The translations under genes and the position numbers were made by a program. A stretch of 64,000 bases of DNA from Anisakis pegreffii (taxonomy: Eukaryota; Nematoda; Chromadorea; Rhabditida; Anisakidae). The stretch lies in assembly GCA_035041965.1 (NCBI GenBank), contig JAPYMA010002875.1, forward strand, positions 1 through 64,000. The letters are read 5' to 3'. How positions within the stretch are numbered: the first letter of the stretch is position 1; the number at the start of each line of letters is the position of its first letter. Of this stretch, positions 37,453-50,594 are shown in pieces. The notes beneath the pieces were generated by a model. That model was not told where the DNA came from. It made no database searches and was given only the letters and a program-made list of their open reading frames with translations.

Positions 37453-37963
37453 TCGAGATAAAATTCCAATTCAATTAATGAAGATTGAAATAATGATTAT
37501 GTAAACATCTGGAGGAATGAAATGAAGATGCTGATAGTCAAACCGAAATTTAAATTGAACTGAGAGGCAATTTAAACTGAAAAACTCAAAGTTTCACTGG
37601 TATTCGGACAAACTGATAAGAAGAATGCAAAAAATGAAGAAATTTGAAAGCTACAAATGGTTAGTACTGATGTGAGAAGTTCATTCCAGTGATGTTCAAG
37701 TGCGTTCGTCATGAGCGGTTAGTTGGTTTGTGGTCTTGCTAATCTGATGGCCGAAACAGAAGATTGATCCCTTCTGTATTGGTTGTATGGCAGTGGATGA
37801 GATCGATGAATTCCGAAGACAGAATTTAGTTCGAACCAAATGTCTCTTTTAGTGGTTGGAATGAATGAATATGAGTGATAACTGCTATGAAATCAGTCCC
37901 AAATTCGCATTTGAAATCTGTCCGAGGTAACAAAAAATATCCAGTTATTTCTTGTCGGTTGAA

Positions 37964-39602
37964 ATGCAGATTGGACCTGTGTTTTCAGGCGTTCTAAATA
38001 CTGTGTTATTTACTTGGATTTGCACAAAAATGTTGCAGTCCGTTGATTCGAATTATTGTTATTCTGGTTTGATGAATCACACAATTATCAATGGAATAAC
38101 AATTGCGAGAAAGCCCGCAATATGGGAGCAAGTAGAATGCGATAAAGGAAGTTCGTATTGCGTTAAAGTTCGCATTTCAAAAAGTAATCGGAATTTTATT
38201 TATTGTTATATTGATCTTTCGTAATTCATTATCGACGATGAGATTGATTTCTTCAACTAATAACAAGTGTTCCATTTTGTGGAATTTTGGAGCGTGTTGA
38301 CTCAAAGATTTTTTGATTTGTGAACAAAATATGAAGCACAGAGCTTCATACATTCTAATATCATTCAGAGTATGACTTTTCTAAACGAATAACCATAGTT
38401 TACATATTGGTGCAATTAGTTTGCTGATTTGAAACAGCCAATAAAAGAGGTTCATAATGAAGCTATGATCAATAGCCATGAAGTTGAAAACAATTGATGA
38501 GAAGCATGATAATGATAATGTGCGTTTAGAGAGCAAGGATTCGAGGAATGTAATCGAGTATGAATCAAAAGGATGCAATGGATTGATCTCACCGTACAAT
38601 TGTAGAATTGGAGTGCGTTATTGAAATAAATTAAGTAAATGAAGAATTGCGACAGTCTATGTCATGGTTTAGTAGTGACTTTAGTGACTTAAATTTTTAG
38701 TAGTGACTTAAATCGCAAACTTTGGAATGATTACTGTCAACTGAATCGGAAAGAATTTAGTTACTCTTCACAAATTTAGTTACTCTTCAAGGGTTAACCA
38801 TCCATCACAAATGGATGGTTAACCCTTGAATCAAGGACTTCTTCGCAACTCCTTCTTTGACAGTCGAGGTTATTAGGGAGGTGTAGGACATCGTGGTCTG
38901 AGCAATCGAATCTGAGCATGCTGGAGACTTGAAAATGATACTTTGTGATAAAAAATATAGTGCAGCAATGTAATGGATGATCGAATTTTGATGGACTCTG
39001 TGCTAAAAATTAGTTCGCCTTTTACTGAGAGGAAGAGGGTGATAACTACTGAATGAGATACTTCCGCTCACTCGCATATAAGCTTCTCTCATTGATTTTT
39101 TCCACCCAAATTTAAGCTTTTTGATAGGTGGAATGCAAATTTCGCAAAATATGGATGCACTTGATATGGCATTATCGATCTGTGAGAGATCAGTTGTTTG
39201 GAGATGTTCGTAGTTATGTGAACTCGTTTTTGCAATGAGCTGGATTATTTTTCTACAGATAGTCCGTTGATATCATTTGCATGAATAACTTTTATTAAGT
39301 TGCGGATGTGTGTTGAATCTTTCGTTTCGTGATGAACTTTTCTACGTGGCTGATACTCAAGAATGTTTCATTTTGAAGTCGTCACTGAAATTTAAGTTGT
39401 GGAAAACGAGTTTTACTTTCAGGGAAGTGGATGTAGGGAAACAATGTATCGCTTTGGTGCATTTGGTGCAGTCGCTGGAATATTGTGTTGTTGTGAATCT
39501 CGTTTATGCAACAAATGTCAACCAATTTTTCATTCTTATCACAATCTCATCATCACTCTTCTCTCGATCATGATCATCGTCACAAATCAACTTCTCAGAT
39601 GA
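37964..39602 (+). CDS. Ly6/three-finger (LU) domain GPI-anchored protein
   Basis: The first exon starts at ATG 37964. A hydrophobic leader (VLNTVLFTWICTKML) is followed by the first Cys of an LU domain (NYCYSG) and by CDKGSSYCVKVRI. It ends at a GTAATC donor near 38190. The last exon, 39422-39602 (after TTTCAG; stop TGA), gives GSGCRETMYRFGAFGAVAGI and then CCCESRLCN, the hallmark CC...LCN ending of Ly6 domains. A hydrophobic C-terminus (HNLIITLLSIMIIVTNQLL), typical of a GPI-attachment signal, closes the protein. The two exons do not join in phase, so a small exon between 38195 and 39420 is missing. Nematode relatives (ODR-2/HOT type) act on neuronal or other cell surfaces. The ligand is unknown. 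Confidence 0.65.
38786..38830. repeat. Perfect 20-bp hairpin in the Ly6 intron
   Basis: TTCAAGGGTTAACCATCCAT, then CACAA, then the exact complement. Just upstream, a roughly 20-bp stretch (CACAAATTTAGTTACTCTT) is tandemly repeated. Confidence 0.95.
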
Positions 39603-41042
39603 TCGAGCTGGATCTTAAGTTGTCGAAGAATAACTCGAGATTCTGAAATAGCAAGTTTGGTTTGAAAGAACACGCTGCTGAATTCTTTTTGGAGTAGACT
39701 GAAGATCTGAAAATTGTAGAATAAACCTGCAGAACCATGCTAGTAAGCCTTAATTATTCATTATTTGTTGTTTGTTTAAGAAAAAGTAAATATGTCCATA
39801 TATCTTGAGATTTTTGAATGAAGTAATGTTCTGAATTGTTGTATCGCTAATGTAATTTAAAATATCTGCACTATGATTATTGTTCATCTTTTGTATCATC
39901 ATTATCATTGCTACTATTATGTTCGGAATTGTTCATTTATATGTTCGGAATTGTTACTGTTGATTCAACTTGAAACGTCCTCTCCTTCATTGTTGTCATT
40001 AATGTAAATAATGTGAATCGGCATTATTATCCTCGTCAATATTACCACTGCAATCGCCCATCAGCGAACATTTTTGATGGCCTATTCGATGACAAATTTA
40101 CGTAACCTTCAATAGAAGACTCCATGCCTCAGTTAAGTGTTTATCATCAGACCCTATCGTTACTTCCACAGTGTTACGCTTCTCAGTTTATTTCCTTACC
40201 TCTGAATGAAATTTCTCTTGCATTTCCCAGCATTGCAGGCAATACATGTGGTTTCATGTTAAACGAATGGTGTTTGTTGATAATGTTATGGCAATGTAAC
40301 TATCTTTTTTATAAAGTAACATCCTTTGAATTAATAAACCATCATGAGTTGGGCCTTGAACTGGAAGGGTGTCAAATATGCTGAATTGAAGAGCAACTGT
40401 ATAAATATATTACTTTTTTTCAAATGAGCAAGTAAAGCTATGAACATTCATCAACAACGTTCATCAACAATATATATTAAATTTGAACATAAATGACACC
40501 ACAGAAATTGTTCTAATGTTCATAAGAGACATTCGAGTTGCAATTACTCCAATTTCTATGATCAATCATAACAGTCGGATCAAATTTCGACCTGCGAACT
40601 CTGATTTCTAGAGATTGAGTATTACATGCATGTCGGTCTTAAACCGTTTAAAGCCTGAATGATTTTTTTAAAACATTTCTTCGCAGTGCCCACTTTTTCG
40701 CTCTCCAGCATCAGGCGCCTCCAAATTGACGAAAACGCCCTCGAGGGGAACGCTAACGCGTGCAGTTGAATATCACTGTAAATGAGATATCTCTGAAAAA
40801 TTAGCCACAGCAAATAGATGCACCTCATAGCACGAAGAAATAAAGTTTAATAATTCAGATTACTGTTCATTTTGCTGTCGTATGAATATTTCTATTCTCA
40901 AATTTGAGCACATTTCCACTTGAAAAACGTTCAAAAAAATGAACGATGAAAGTAATGACAAAAAATAATAAAAAACTGATGAATTCGTGACTTCTTGTTG
41001 ATGGGTTAACTTTACTAATTAATACCAAAAATGATTGATTAT
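39603..41042. other. Intergenic, no gene seen
   Basis: AT-rich with short open frames only. A minus-strand frame at 40622-40828 looks slightly coding but has no partner exons. Confidence 0.4.
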
Positions 41043-41400
41043 TTACGGCAACAGGCATTTATTAGCGCTTGGTTGAGGAATGTTTAACTTGTCGATCATC
41101 GTTATGAATCTTCTTGGTTAAAATTGGTTAGAATCGTTTGATACCGAAAGAGTATTACCTTTGCACTGTTGGTTGTTTCATGCAACTTCTCTTAACGATC
41201 ATTGGGCGATCAAACTTATTGTATTTTCGTGCTGATTTTGAGACTCTCTCCCTTGAAGTCGTCGTTGGGTAATATGGGAGAGTAGCCCAACGCCCCTGTC
41301 CTCGCCAAATCAATAATCGAAGCTAAACTTTCATGAAGCTGCATAATTTCTTACAGTAATATGGTTAGCTGCGTGGAAAGAAGGAAGGGAATAGAAAGGC
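41043..41400 (+). repeat. Dispersed repeat B (copy 2)
   Basis: Same order of landmarks as at 11813-12160: GGCAACAGGCATT, CGATCATCGTTATGAATCT, ATATGGGAGAGTAG, GCCAAATCAATAATCGAAG and TTTCATGAAGCTGCATAAT. The copies have diverged by many substitutions, so the family is old. Confidence 0.55.
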
Positions 41401-42084
41401 ACACGGGTTAGATCGGCAGACGCAAAATGTTTGAAAAATAAGATGTAAGATTGAAAAACAGAGACACTCTGACACATTGTTCTGCTCATTCGTCAATGAA
41501 GACTATTGCAAACTATTCTCTAGTATTTATTGCAGAAAAAAATTGGATACGTTGAATTTGAATAAAATTTAGGGCGAATGCATTCAATCGTCAAGACAGC
41601 TCGCTAAATGATCTCGCTCTGAAGGTTACCGTCATTTTCAGCAAACTGAACATTTTGAATTTGCATTCCAGTCATGGGCCACGTCATTAGAAGAGTACAA
41701 TTTTTAAATTTTCCGAGTATGTTCAAAATAGAAAATACGCGGCATCAACTAGCCAAGTATCACTGTTTGATTCATTGCAATAGATAATGGTTGTTTCAGG
41801 GGCGTTGCTATCAATGGTTAGAATTTCTTTTAGTAAACAACGTTTGGGTTCTGAAGGAATCAGGGAAGGTTTTGAGTACCACTTCGATGTTTCGTCAATT
41901 GTTGGTAACATCGACCACATTGTTGCTAATTTAGCGAGATGTGAAGAAGTTTTTTTTTTGAGGGTTATCTGTTGCAGAACTAGTGCATGAAACTAAATGA
42001 ATGAATTTATATCACGAAGAGCTCGGAGAATTTTTTCGAGAAAATATCTGACGCGCTTCAAATATTGTGAATTGATGTTTGCAG

Positions 42085-44957
42085 ATGTTTCACTGGAATT
42101 CACGGAACGCATTATTGTTTAAAAGATTATTATTTGTCGTGATATTGGCTGATGTGAAAGCATTTCGTCAGCAGCCAAGTGCAGATTTTGAGAAGGACGT
42201 GATAACCGAAATAGATGGATCATCACTGCTTGCAACACGCGGCGATCTTCTTAAAGAGCATTCCCTTGTCAAGCCTTATGAAGGTTCATGAACTACATCA
42301 CAACATCACTGAACTGATAAAAAAGATAGTTGTATTGCTGGATTGCATGGTCTCGAGCAAAAGATCTTACATGCGTGTTTGATCATCTGAGTCATCATTG
42401 TGAGTCCCTGCAGTTTGGTGTGCGCATTAATATTCCTTAGGGGTGTAGGTCTGAGCGCCGTTGAGAATAGAACGGTCGAGGCAGACTGACAAGGTTAGAA
42501 TTTGGGATTTAAAAATACGACTGAGTGGTAGAATTCGGTAGTTGTGATATCGTATTTGGTGGACACCTCAGATGTTCAGGAAGTGAAACAGAGGGAGGAT
42601 AGAAGCAGTAGACAAGATTGACTTTCACCAAATATTTGTGGTTGATGGGTATGCAGCCCAGTTTTGTTCGAGTCATAATGTGTAATGAAAAAATTAGGAT
42701 CAGCATGGCTCATGGCCGGCTTTGCACTAATCTCCAATCAGTTCGTTCGACTTACCCCCGACCATCCTGATCGAATGGGTGCAGTAGCTGATGTTATGGT
42801 TCGTTTATCCAGTGCATTATTATTGTAATCCTTACTAAAACCTTGAACTTGATAAGAAATCAGAACAAGAAACCATAAGCACACTGACTTGAGTCAGTTT
42901 TGCTCGAAAGTTCATGGCTGATTATCTTTTGAAAAGAATCAAGTGTTGCGATCAAAATCTTAATGTTGAGTGATGAGTCACTTGAGTTCTTTCAGCTGAA
43001 TTCCCAAAAGATATTTTGTGAAGGTCACATCCAAACTCATCCTTCCTCTTTTCTTTAAGAATCTGTTTGTAATAGTGATGTTCGAAGTTATGTTTCAAGC
43101 CATTCAATTACCGATCCTGGGAAGTGGAGTTGACGTTGAAGATCTACAGTCCCGATCTGCATAAACCTGGTGATGGAATGGCGTTTTGGTATGTCAACGA
43201 GATTGACAGACAAGGACGAGCGTTTGGCTTTCCAGATCTTTTTCGTGGTTTGGGATTGTTCATTGACACGAAAAAGCATGACTTCACCGACGCGAATGTG
43301 TGATCTTTTCAGTGAATTCATCCCATCATTGGCTTACATTCAAGCATTCATCAGCCCATAAAATCATTATGTTCTTGTCCGGAAATCCATCTGTCATCTG
43401 GCATAGCTTGAACAAAAGATGCGTGAGCAAAAATCGTGTCACGCGTAAATGATGACTTGAAAAATGTTGCCTCTTATTAAATAAGATTCCTAAAGCGAAT
43501 GCTTGCTTCTCAAATTAGGGAATTCTCAAAAAAGAGTCCAGAAAACAGCTGCTTTCCTCATAAATTATCTGATTTACAGCATAAACATCCATTCATATCG
43601 GCAACAGTCAATAACGGCAGTATGCAATACGTTCACGATGCATTAGGAACGCATTTGCAACTTGGTGGTGAAAATGGTGGTTGTTATGCATCGTTGTACG
43701 GTGATCAGTACGACCCATCGAAAATTCTGATACGTTATGCTGAACGCACTCTATCGGTAATTTCGTTTTGCATTGCTTGAAAGATATTCTTTCTGACTAA
43801 GTTAAAACACTGTTAATTGAGAAATATCACATGTATCCTTAATAGAAATATGCAGGATGAACACCTTTCACTGTGAATTCTGTGCCTGACTAGTGGGAAG
43901 CGGGAGCATGCTTTAAGGAAGATGCGACAGAAAATAGCAGAGGTGGATAATAGCGCACTATTCGCTCACTTTTGCTAACTAGCAAAAATTAACGAAATAG
44001 CTATTCTGCTAACTTTCGCTACTTGGCGAAAATTAGTAGAATAGCGGAATTTTTGCTCACCTCTGGAAAATAGATCAGACGAGAGAAGTTACTTTTTGTA
44101 AAAGTAATGAGAAATATGTTAAGGTATTCGTAGCGGAACCTGGCGAAAGTAATTGGAGGTTGTGTATGGAATCTGAAGGAGTTATCTTGCCTCGGGGTTA
44201 TCACTTCGCTGTTTCTGCGTCAACCGGGATGAAAACTTCTGGTCAATATTTCATTATGTTAATTATTTTTGCTGATTCCGGCAAATAAGCAACAAGTGAG
44301 CTATTCAGCAGTCTCACAGCCTTAAAAATGAGTGAGTACGGTAATGGTACTAACCGATTAACCAAAATTTCCTTAGTTGCCTCAGAATTATTTCTTAATT
44401 TTCGCGGTCATGCGTATTTTCTCGACCTCGTTCGAAGTACAACAAAAGACGCATTTGGATGTTTGATGCCGAAGATCCACTCTATTATTATGTATTGGAA
44501 AATCAACGTGAACGCATCCAGAATTTCGAGTTTTCTTGCAGTGGTAACTGAAGATATTCATGTTATAATGGATTATAGAATTTTTGCAGTACTTTTTAAT
44601 TTATCACCTCGCAACAGTGCCATCTTCAACTGCAAAATGAGTTTATTAATTTGAGTGATGGATTCATTAAAAGTGTTTGTGTTCATTCTTGCAGAAATTC
44701 ATGAAATCATTTCAATCCGTGTATTTGCGTTGGAATCGGTCAATAGTGAACAAGATTTTGAAGATGAACGAAATGTGATATTCGCCGATCAGATGGCACC
44801 CGAGCGTGTCTATGCTGGTGTATTCAAAAAAGAATTTGATTTCTTTGGAACAATTTTGATTTTTCTATTACCGATTGTTGTAATTGCGCTCATATTAACG
44901 TTCATATTTGTTCGAGTCGCGGACAGTGTGAGTGTTCGTTCGAAGCGATTGTTTTGA
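42085..44957 (+). CDS. ile-2: VIP36/LMAN2-type L-type lectin (cargo receptor)
   Basis: Six exons join in phase: 42085-42283, 42698-42798, 43100-43297, 43580-43756, 44124-44241 and 44695-44957 (stop TGA), 351 residues against about 356 for mammalian VIP36. A signal peptide (ALLFKRLLFVVILADVKA) precedes the lectin domain: EHSLVKPYEG, NQFVRLTPDHPDR, GDGMAFWYV, GLFIDT, PFISATVNNGSMQYVH and NWRLCMESEGVILPRGYHFA. A single membrane helix (GTILIFLLPIVVIALILTFI) and a short tail ending RSKRLF follow. Family members cycle between ER, intermediate compartment and Golgi and bind high-mannose glycans with calcium. The Asp of IDT, the Asn of VNNG and the following His are kept, but the family's G-D-L loop reads GMK and the residue after DT is Lys, so sugar binding may differ. 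TTTGCAG lies directly before the ATG, as for spliced-leader addition. Confidence 0.88.
43938..44065. mobile_element. 128-bp hAT-like MITE in a lectin-gene intron
   Basis: The ends are CAGAGGTGG and CTCACCTCTG, with the exact 8-bp duplication GAAAATAG on both sides (43930-43937 and 44066-44073). The interior is made of TAGCG, GCTAACTTTCGC and GCAAAAATT words on both strands, linking it to the repeats at 4680-4935, 6370-6564 and 16790-17030. Confidence 0.85.
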
Positions 44958-47329
44958 AATTATGAGGAATACTGATCGTGAGAATGCATTTTCCCGTCGA
45001 GTTTACCAAAATTCAAAGCACACAAACATTCCAGAGGGCAATACTTTAACCGTACCATTTCGAAGTCTGTAAAATGCTGCCATTAACATGCTAAAAAATC
45101 AGATATCCTTACAGTTGGAAGCGTTCCCTAACTATTGGTCGGAAAATCTTCACTTAATGTATGATCCAGTTTGTTTCGGAAAGGATCCAAGCACTGGTAT
45201 TTAGCGTATTTCGGATAAGGGACGCTTTAGAAAATGTTTTTTCAGCTCCAGTCATTGTCAATAAATACATAAATTTTCACTGGATAGAATGTATTCAGAG
45301 ATTTTTGAAATCTTTTTCAACGATTTTTGGTTTGAATTCATTCGAATTGTTTTCATGATTTTCTCTGTTGTTATGTGCATGTTCATTTTAAAAAATTCTT
45401 CCAAATCTGCGTACATTTCTTGAACGGATATTTTCTCTCTAAGTTCTCTGTTTTCTACATCATTCTTTTCAAGTTGGCTTCAAGAGAATGTTGGAAAAGG
45501 TTTCAGTATGGGGGTAAGGTCAGAGTTATATGATATGGTGCTCACCAAGTAATAGGATAGTTCAATAAAAGTATCGATATCTTGCTAATATTGCTATTGA
45601 ATGGAGCGAGAACAACAACAATAACGACTGACCTTAGAGCTATTTCTCGCTCAGTTTTGGACTAGATATATGGATGTAGTGTTATTTGTAAGCGCATAAA
45701 TATGACAGCTGATGCGCGTTTCCTGTGATGTGATAAATAACCTTTGCCAAATCACTCCTCAACATTTCCAAACATTTTCCAATCACTCAAAACACGATGA
45801 AGCTGTCTTGATATGATTTCGCACATTTTAAATTTATAGGCGAGACTGTGATTTATTTCAGTTGTTGTTCTCCATTGGAAGGTTTAATTGTTGTGAATCA
45901 ACGAATTCCCTTTGATTCATCGTCAACCGAGCTTTGGTGAGAGCTCGTTCAAGTGGAATTGAAATACTGATCATTTAAATGATGCATGCCAAAATCATAT
46001 GATTACGTTAACTCATAACGTTTTTTGCTCATTGGATTTTAAATTATGACGTGTGCATTTGTAACTAATAACGAGTTATCGAAAACTGTTAAGGAACTAC
46101 AGAAGGCCTGATGAGGCCATGGACTGCCAGATCAAAGTAAGAATACAAATAAGTGCGATATGGAAACGCCGAGCCAGTGCAAAAAAGAGCACTTCATGCG
46201 AACTGAGATGGCATTTCGCACTACAGACGTAATTTGTAGATGATTCAATTACTGCAGAGTAGGGTGCCCGATTCTTATTCGCGTCAATGGGGGGGGGTGG
46301 GTTTTCCACCCCTGCGACCGCATGTCAATGAAGAACGCAACAGAAGGGCTTGTGAACATGGGGATGTTGTCAATTTTAAGTTTAAATTATTTATCTTGTG
46401 AATGAAGTTGCAAAACTTACGGGCCGTTTTGATCGGATGCTGATGGAATTTACAAGTGGTAATTTAATTTAAGTCGAATGTAATCTAGGATCAAACAAAA
46501 TAAAATAATTGTAACACATTTATTTCTCAAACTAAAACATCATACCAAATGCAGTTTCAATGTGCGCATTTAATGTTCATTGTTGATTTTTGATTGTTGG
46601 TGACATTTACGAACATCTGTTGATTTCTAGCTTGATTAGTCTTGAATAAACATATAATTCAAAAAAATTTTGTTGGTTTTTCAGTTTTCTTTCGGTTCAA
46701 CCCAATCCTCCCAATATAATCGTTTACGCTCTATGAAATTACTGCATAATAAGCATTATAATAATTTGTTCGCGTATCAACAATAAAATATAGTTCAGAA
46801 ATATCCAGAAAAAAAATCTTACGTAAGATCGTGGAGGTGATCAGAGAACATTGGTAAGTAGGTAAAACAAAAATCCTGCCCTACATGACTAAAATTTAAC
46901 GGAAAAAAATACCGCTCATTATTCCAGTGTTCATGATCTGACCTTTAAGGATTACCATTGTCATTTGAGCGTAGGGAATGAAAGACTTCACTCCATCGTT
47001 GACGAGCTTACAAATCAGCTGCACAATATTACGATAGTTAAAACCTCTATCAACTATTTTTCAGGTGCGAAATTTCACTCTATTGCATATAAATTACCTT
47101 CATAAATTTTGTAAACTGTTTCAGCATTTTTACAATATGGCAACGTATTTGCATTCCTTTTTTGGTCTGGCGATTCTTGGCCCGGCCTGACGACTCTCGT
47201 CTCAACCCGACAGCTGAGCTCTGCTTTTCTATGCTTCTAGCTGTCAGAAGTGAACCGATAGTTTTGATGCGTAGTAGTGAGAAGTTGTTGAAGGATATGG
47301 AAAAAAGTATGCAACATTTCATTAATCCT
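44958..47329. other. Intergenic, no gene seen
   Basis: AT-rich. A G-run followed by TGGGTTTTCCACCCCTG near 46290 is the only notable local structure. Open frames (45161-45358; 46097-46309 minus) have no splice context. Confidence 0.4.
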
Positions 47330-47465
47330 AACCACAAATTGTTTACAACATTTTGATCACACTCATTGAACAATGAGTGTGATCAAAATAAATCCAAACC
47401 ACAAATTGTTTACAACATTTTGATCAAATTCATAAAACAACTTTGATCACATTCATTAAACAACT
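47330..47465. repeat. Two 67-bp tandem copies with a perfect hairpin
   Basis: AACCACAAATTGTTTACAAC..TTTTGATCA occurs at 47330-47359 and again at 47397-47426. TTGATCACATTCATTAAACAAC follows as a third partial copy. At 47350-47389, 19 bp (ATTTTGATCACACTCATTG) are followed by AA and the exact complement. The hairpin is therefore made from the repeat's own sequence. Confidence 0.9.
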
Positions 47466-47744
47466 ACTGTTGCTTTTCTACATCGTGTTTTTCTGCTTTC
47501 TGCTAGTCTCTCAATTAATTTCATTCTGTCCTGATTTTAATCATTCATTATTACTTAGTTACAAACTTTAAGCAGAGCTGCATGCCTATGCATCTTCACT
47601 TTTTGATAGATGCTCACATACGAGATTTAAAGCATACTCTCGTCGTGAATTTCTCATGCTCGCAACTGTGCCATAGAGTTCTTAACTTCAACAGTAGAAC
47701 TGCAACGTTTGACGTCAATGTTTGCAACCAAAATCGGTAGCCCA

Positions 47745-48384
47745 TCATGAATTTTTAAAGTGATCGCAATGAAACTGACGAATGTCATTAGCTAATCCTG
47801 TCCCACTGATTTGAAAAATTAGAATAGGAAAGTATCGAGGTATGGAAATAGCAAAACGTGTGAATATTAAGGTGGGAGATCGGAAAATCATCACTATGCT
47901 ACTCTTATAAGTATTGAATTGATAATGCTTAGCTCCACCAAAAATTAGTGCTTTCTCGTAAGGCTTCATCGCTTGCTGTTGCTTCATTAAGTTTCTTAAG
48001 GGATTATCCACCAAGTTTCCAACTTTCAGCTTGGCACTACGAGAATGTACCAAGTGAGTCTTGCACGTTTCAACAATTTCCTCCGATACGTTCCAACTTT
48101 GCTTTCATAATATTTTTTGCTGAGCTTCACCTTCCTTTTCCACTGTAAAATCTCTCATATCATTGGAAGGGTAATGAGTCAGTGGAGTTTTTAAGAGGTT
48201 ATAATCCGGGATTATCGATACTCGAACGACCATTTTGACCTCCGAATTCAGGCACCGTCAGATTGCTAACGAACTCTTGTAATAATCCATTCAGGCAATT
48301 TTCTTTGGCTGAGTTAAGCTGACTCGTAGTGAAGGATTCATCAAATGAGACTCTTCGTGTTGATGCATTATGTCGATTCAACAT
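47745..48384 (-). CDS. Hypothetical protein, about three exons
   Basis: The first exon starts at ATG 48384 (MLNRHNASTRRVSFDESFTT, LLQEF) and ends at GTTAGC or GTCAAA near 48240. An acceptor-like CTGCAG lies about 17 bases upstream of the ATG. A second segment (about 48100 to 47900) reads NVSEEIVETCKTHLVHSRSA and then NLMKQQQAMKPYEKALIFGG. A last exon begins after TCAAATCAG near 47810 (GTGLANDIRQFHCDHFKNS) and stops at 47745. The junction phases of the middle segment could not all be satisfied. No domain is recognised. The segments read as real coding sequence on composition, but the model is approximate. Confidence 0.4.
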
Positions 48385-50594
48385 GAACGATCAAAACAAT
48401 CTGCAGTGTGTGATTAATGAATGTACAACTATTGTGATAGTGATACATTTCACTAATATTCAAGCCATCAACAATTACAGATCATTAACAAAGTGTTTAG
48501 TATTCCACAACAGCTGTTACGCATTGTGTTGTTAACAATGCACGTTCAACTGTTCCAAACTATTTCATTTGTCCAGATTTTATCTTGGATTAACATCTCA
48601 TCCGATTTGATCCATCCTGCTTCGATCCAACAACTGATCTCTTTTTCAGTACCAGCGTTTCTAGTATAATATTATTTCTCCTTTCAGCATTGCTATACTA
48701 GCTTTCATATTGATTGTCTTAATCCTCGATCATTTTTAGAAAAAAACGCATCTGATTGTTTAGAATGCTCGAAGAAAATGATTTTAAAGCATTAATTTTA
48801 CGTAGATTTTTAAAAAAATTTTCATCAATCTTTAAATTTTTTTATTGTTTTTGAGAAAATGTCCTCGATGTTCAGTTAGCAAATATTCAGCGTATCTTTA
48901 ATCATTGCTCTAAGGAGCAATTAGATTATGATAATTTCCACTGCATTAGATCAGATAAGTGAAGTTTCATGGAACGGCTCCCGTGGTGTTATGCTGATAT
49001 TGTGGAATAATGATACCTCAAGGCTTAGTGTTGTGAATCTAGCACATAATCTGAAGGAATGTGGTTGGAATTTTTAGTCAAAATTGAATGTGAATGATTG
49101 ATTGTTGGTTACGGCAAGAACGGGAAAAAAGTATCTCAAGTTTGTGAACATTTTTCTCTTCGCTGTAGTTTTTATTCAGAATGTTTATTTTGCTGCAATC
49201 ATAGAATATTGCGTTCTTGAAGGATTATTGAATTATACATTTACATTTGAATGATTAGCATTTTTGTTGATTAATTTTGTTGAACAACGACGAGAACAAT
49301 GTTAATTGTTTGAAAGAAGACGTTTCAAATATTTTCGATACACAACTCTGTTATACTGTCAAATACCATGATTCAATCAACTTGTTTTAGTTCACAACGA
49401 ACAAGCACACAAATATTTCACTTTGAAAACTGAATCTAATGAGAACCATTTTGTTCAATAGTTTCACAATGCTTTAACAAAGCCCAGAAAACTTTCAAAT
49501 TCAAGGATTTTAATCAGCATTGGGCATGAATTTCATTATGCAGAATATAGAAGCACTCAAAGCATGTGCTATCGTTGCACAAGGGCCACTTTCGACTTTT
49601 CGAGTTCCCAAAGTTTCCGGTTATTTTTCAGGGAGCATTTAAAAAACATTGCTTTCACAAGTCCGAGTAAACGGTTCGTTCCGAATCAAAGCCTCGCGGC
49701 GTTTCCATTGTAATGACCTAATGGGAGATTTTTATTATAAAATACTTTCCAACGCTATAACTTAACACATCATTAGCAAGTTTTTAAGTTGCTTTGAATG
49801 AACGTGAAGCCCTTTGATAAAAAGGCATAATTGCTATTGAAAATTAGCCATCAAGTTGATGAGCATTAAATTCTATTTGCATACAATGAGTTTGTGATGT
49901 GTTTTGAATTATTGCCCGAATGTTAATCTAAAAGATGAAGACGATGGAACGAGTTATGCAGGCGACTGACTGCAAGTTGTTTCAGTTGCGATCAGCCGTT
50001 CGTTCCGTTAACAATTCCATTTCACTTCTTCTACTTAAACAAATGCCTCTTTTTCAGTACAGTTCCTAGCTGTTTCAGGTAGTTTTGCCGAGTAGTTCAT
50101 TTCAACGCCATTCAAGTTTATGCACTAAAGCAAACTAGTTTAGCAACTGAATGGGAATTTTCAGAAATGGACAGATGCAAACGCATTCATTAGGTATCAT
50201 ACACTCAGTTCAAACGTAATGAAACGGTACGAAATAATGAATGTCAACAGATAAAATTGCCCACCTTCCTACGAGTCTCATCAAAACGCTTCAAGCAATT
50301 TCGTATGTATGCTGATTGTAAATATGGTCAAAATGAATGCATATTCACAAATTTAACGCCGAATAATCAATGGATTTAATGCTGGCGAAAAAGATTTTGA
50401 ACTGATCGTTTGGGTGCATCGATATTCATAACACCAACGAGCTTTCTTCTGACGAAGAAGTGCAACCAACTATCTACTCTTAACTATTTTATGTTCTTTA
50501 TTTATTGTCTACGAATCAACAATCTTTGAGAATCACTTTCGCAATTAATGGATTTCAATAGTTGTTAATCATTGACTGACTCTTCTCTCGTTCA
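48385..50594. other. Intergenic, no gene seen
   Basis: Very AT-rich; no exon with signals and no repeat is recognised. Confidence 0.4.
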
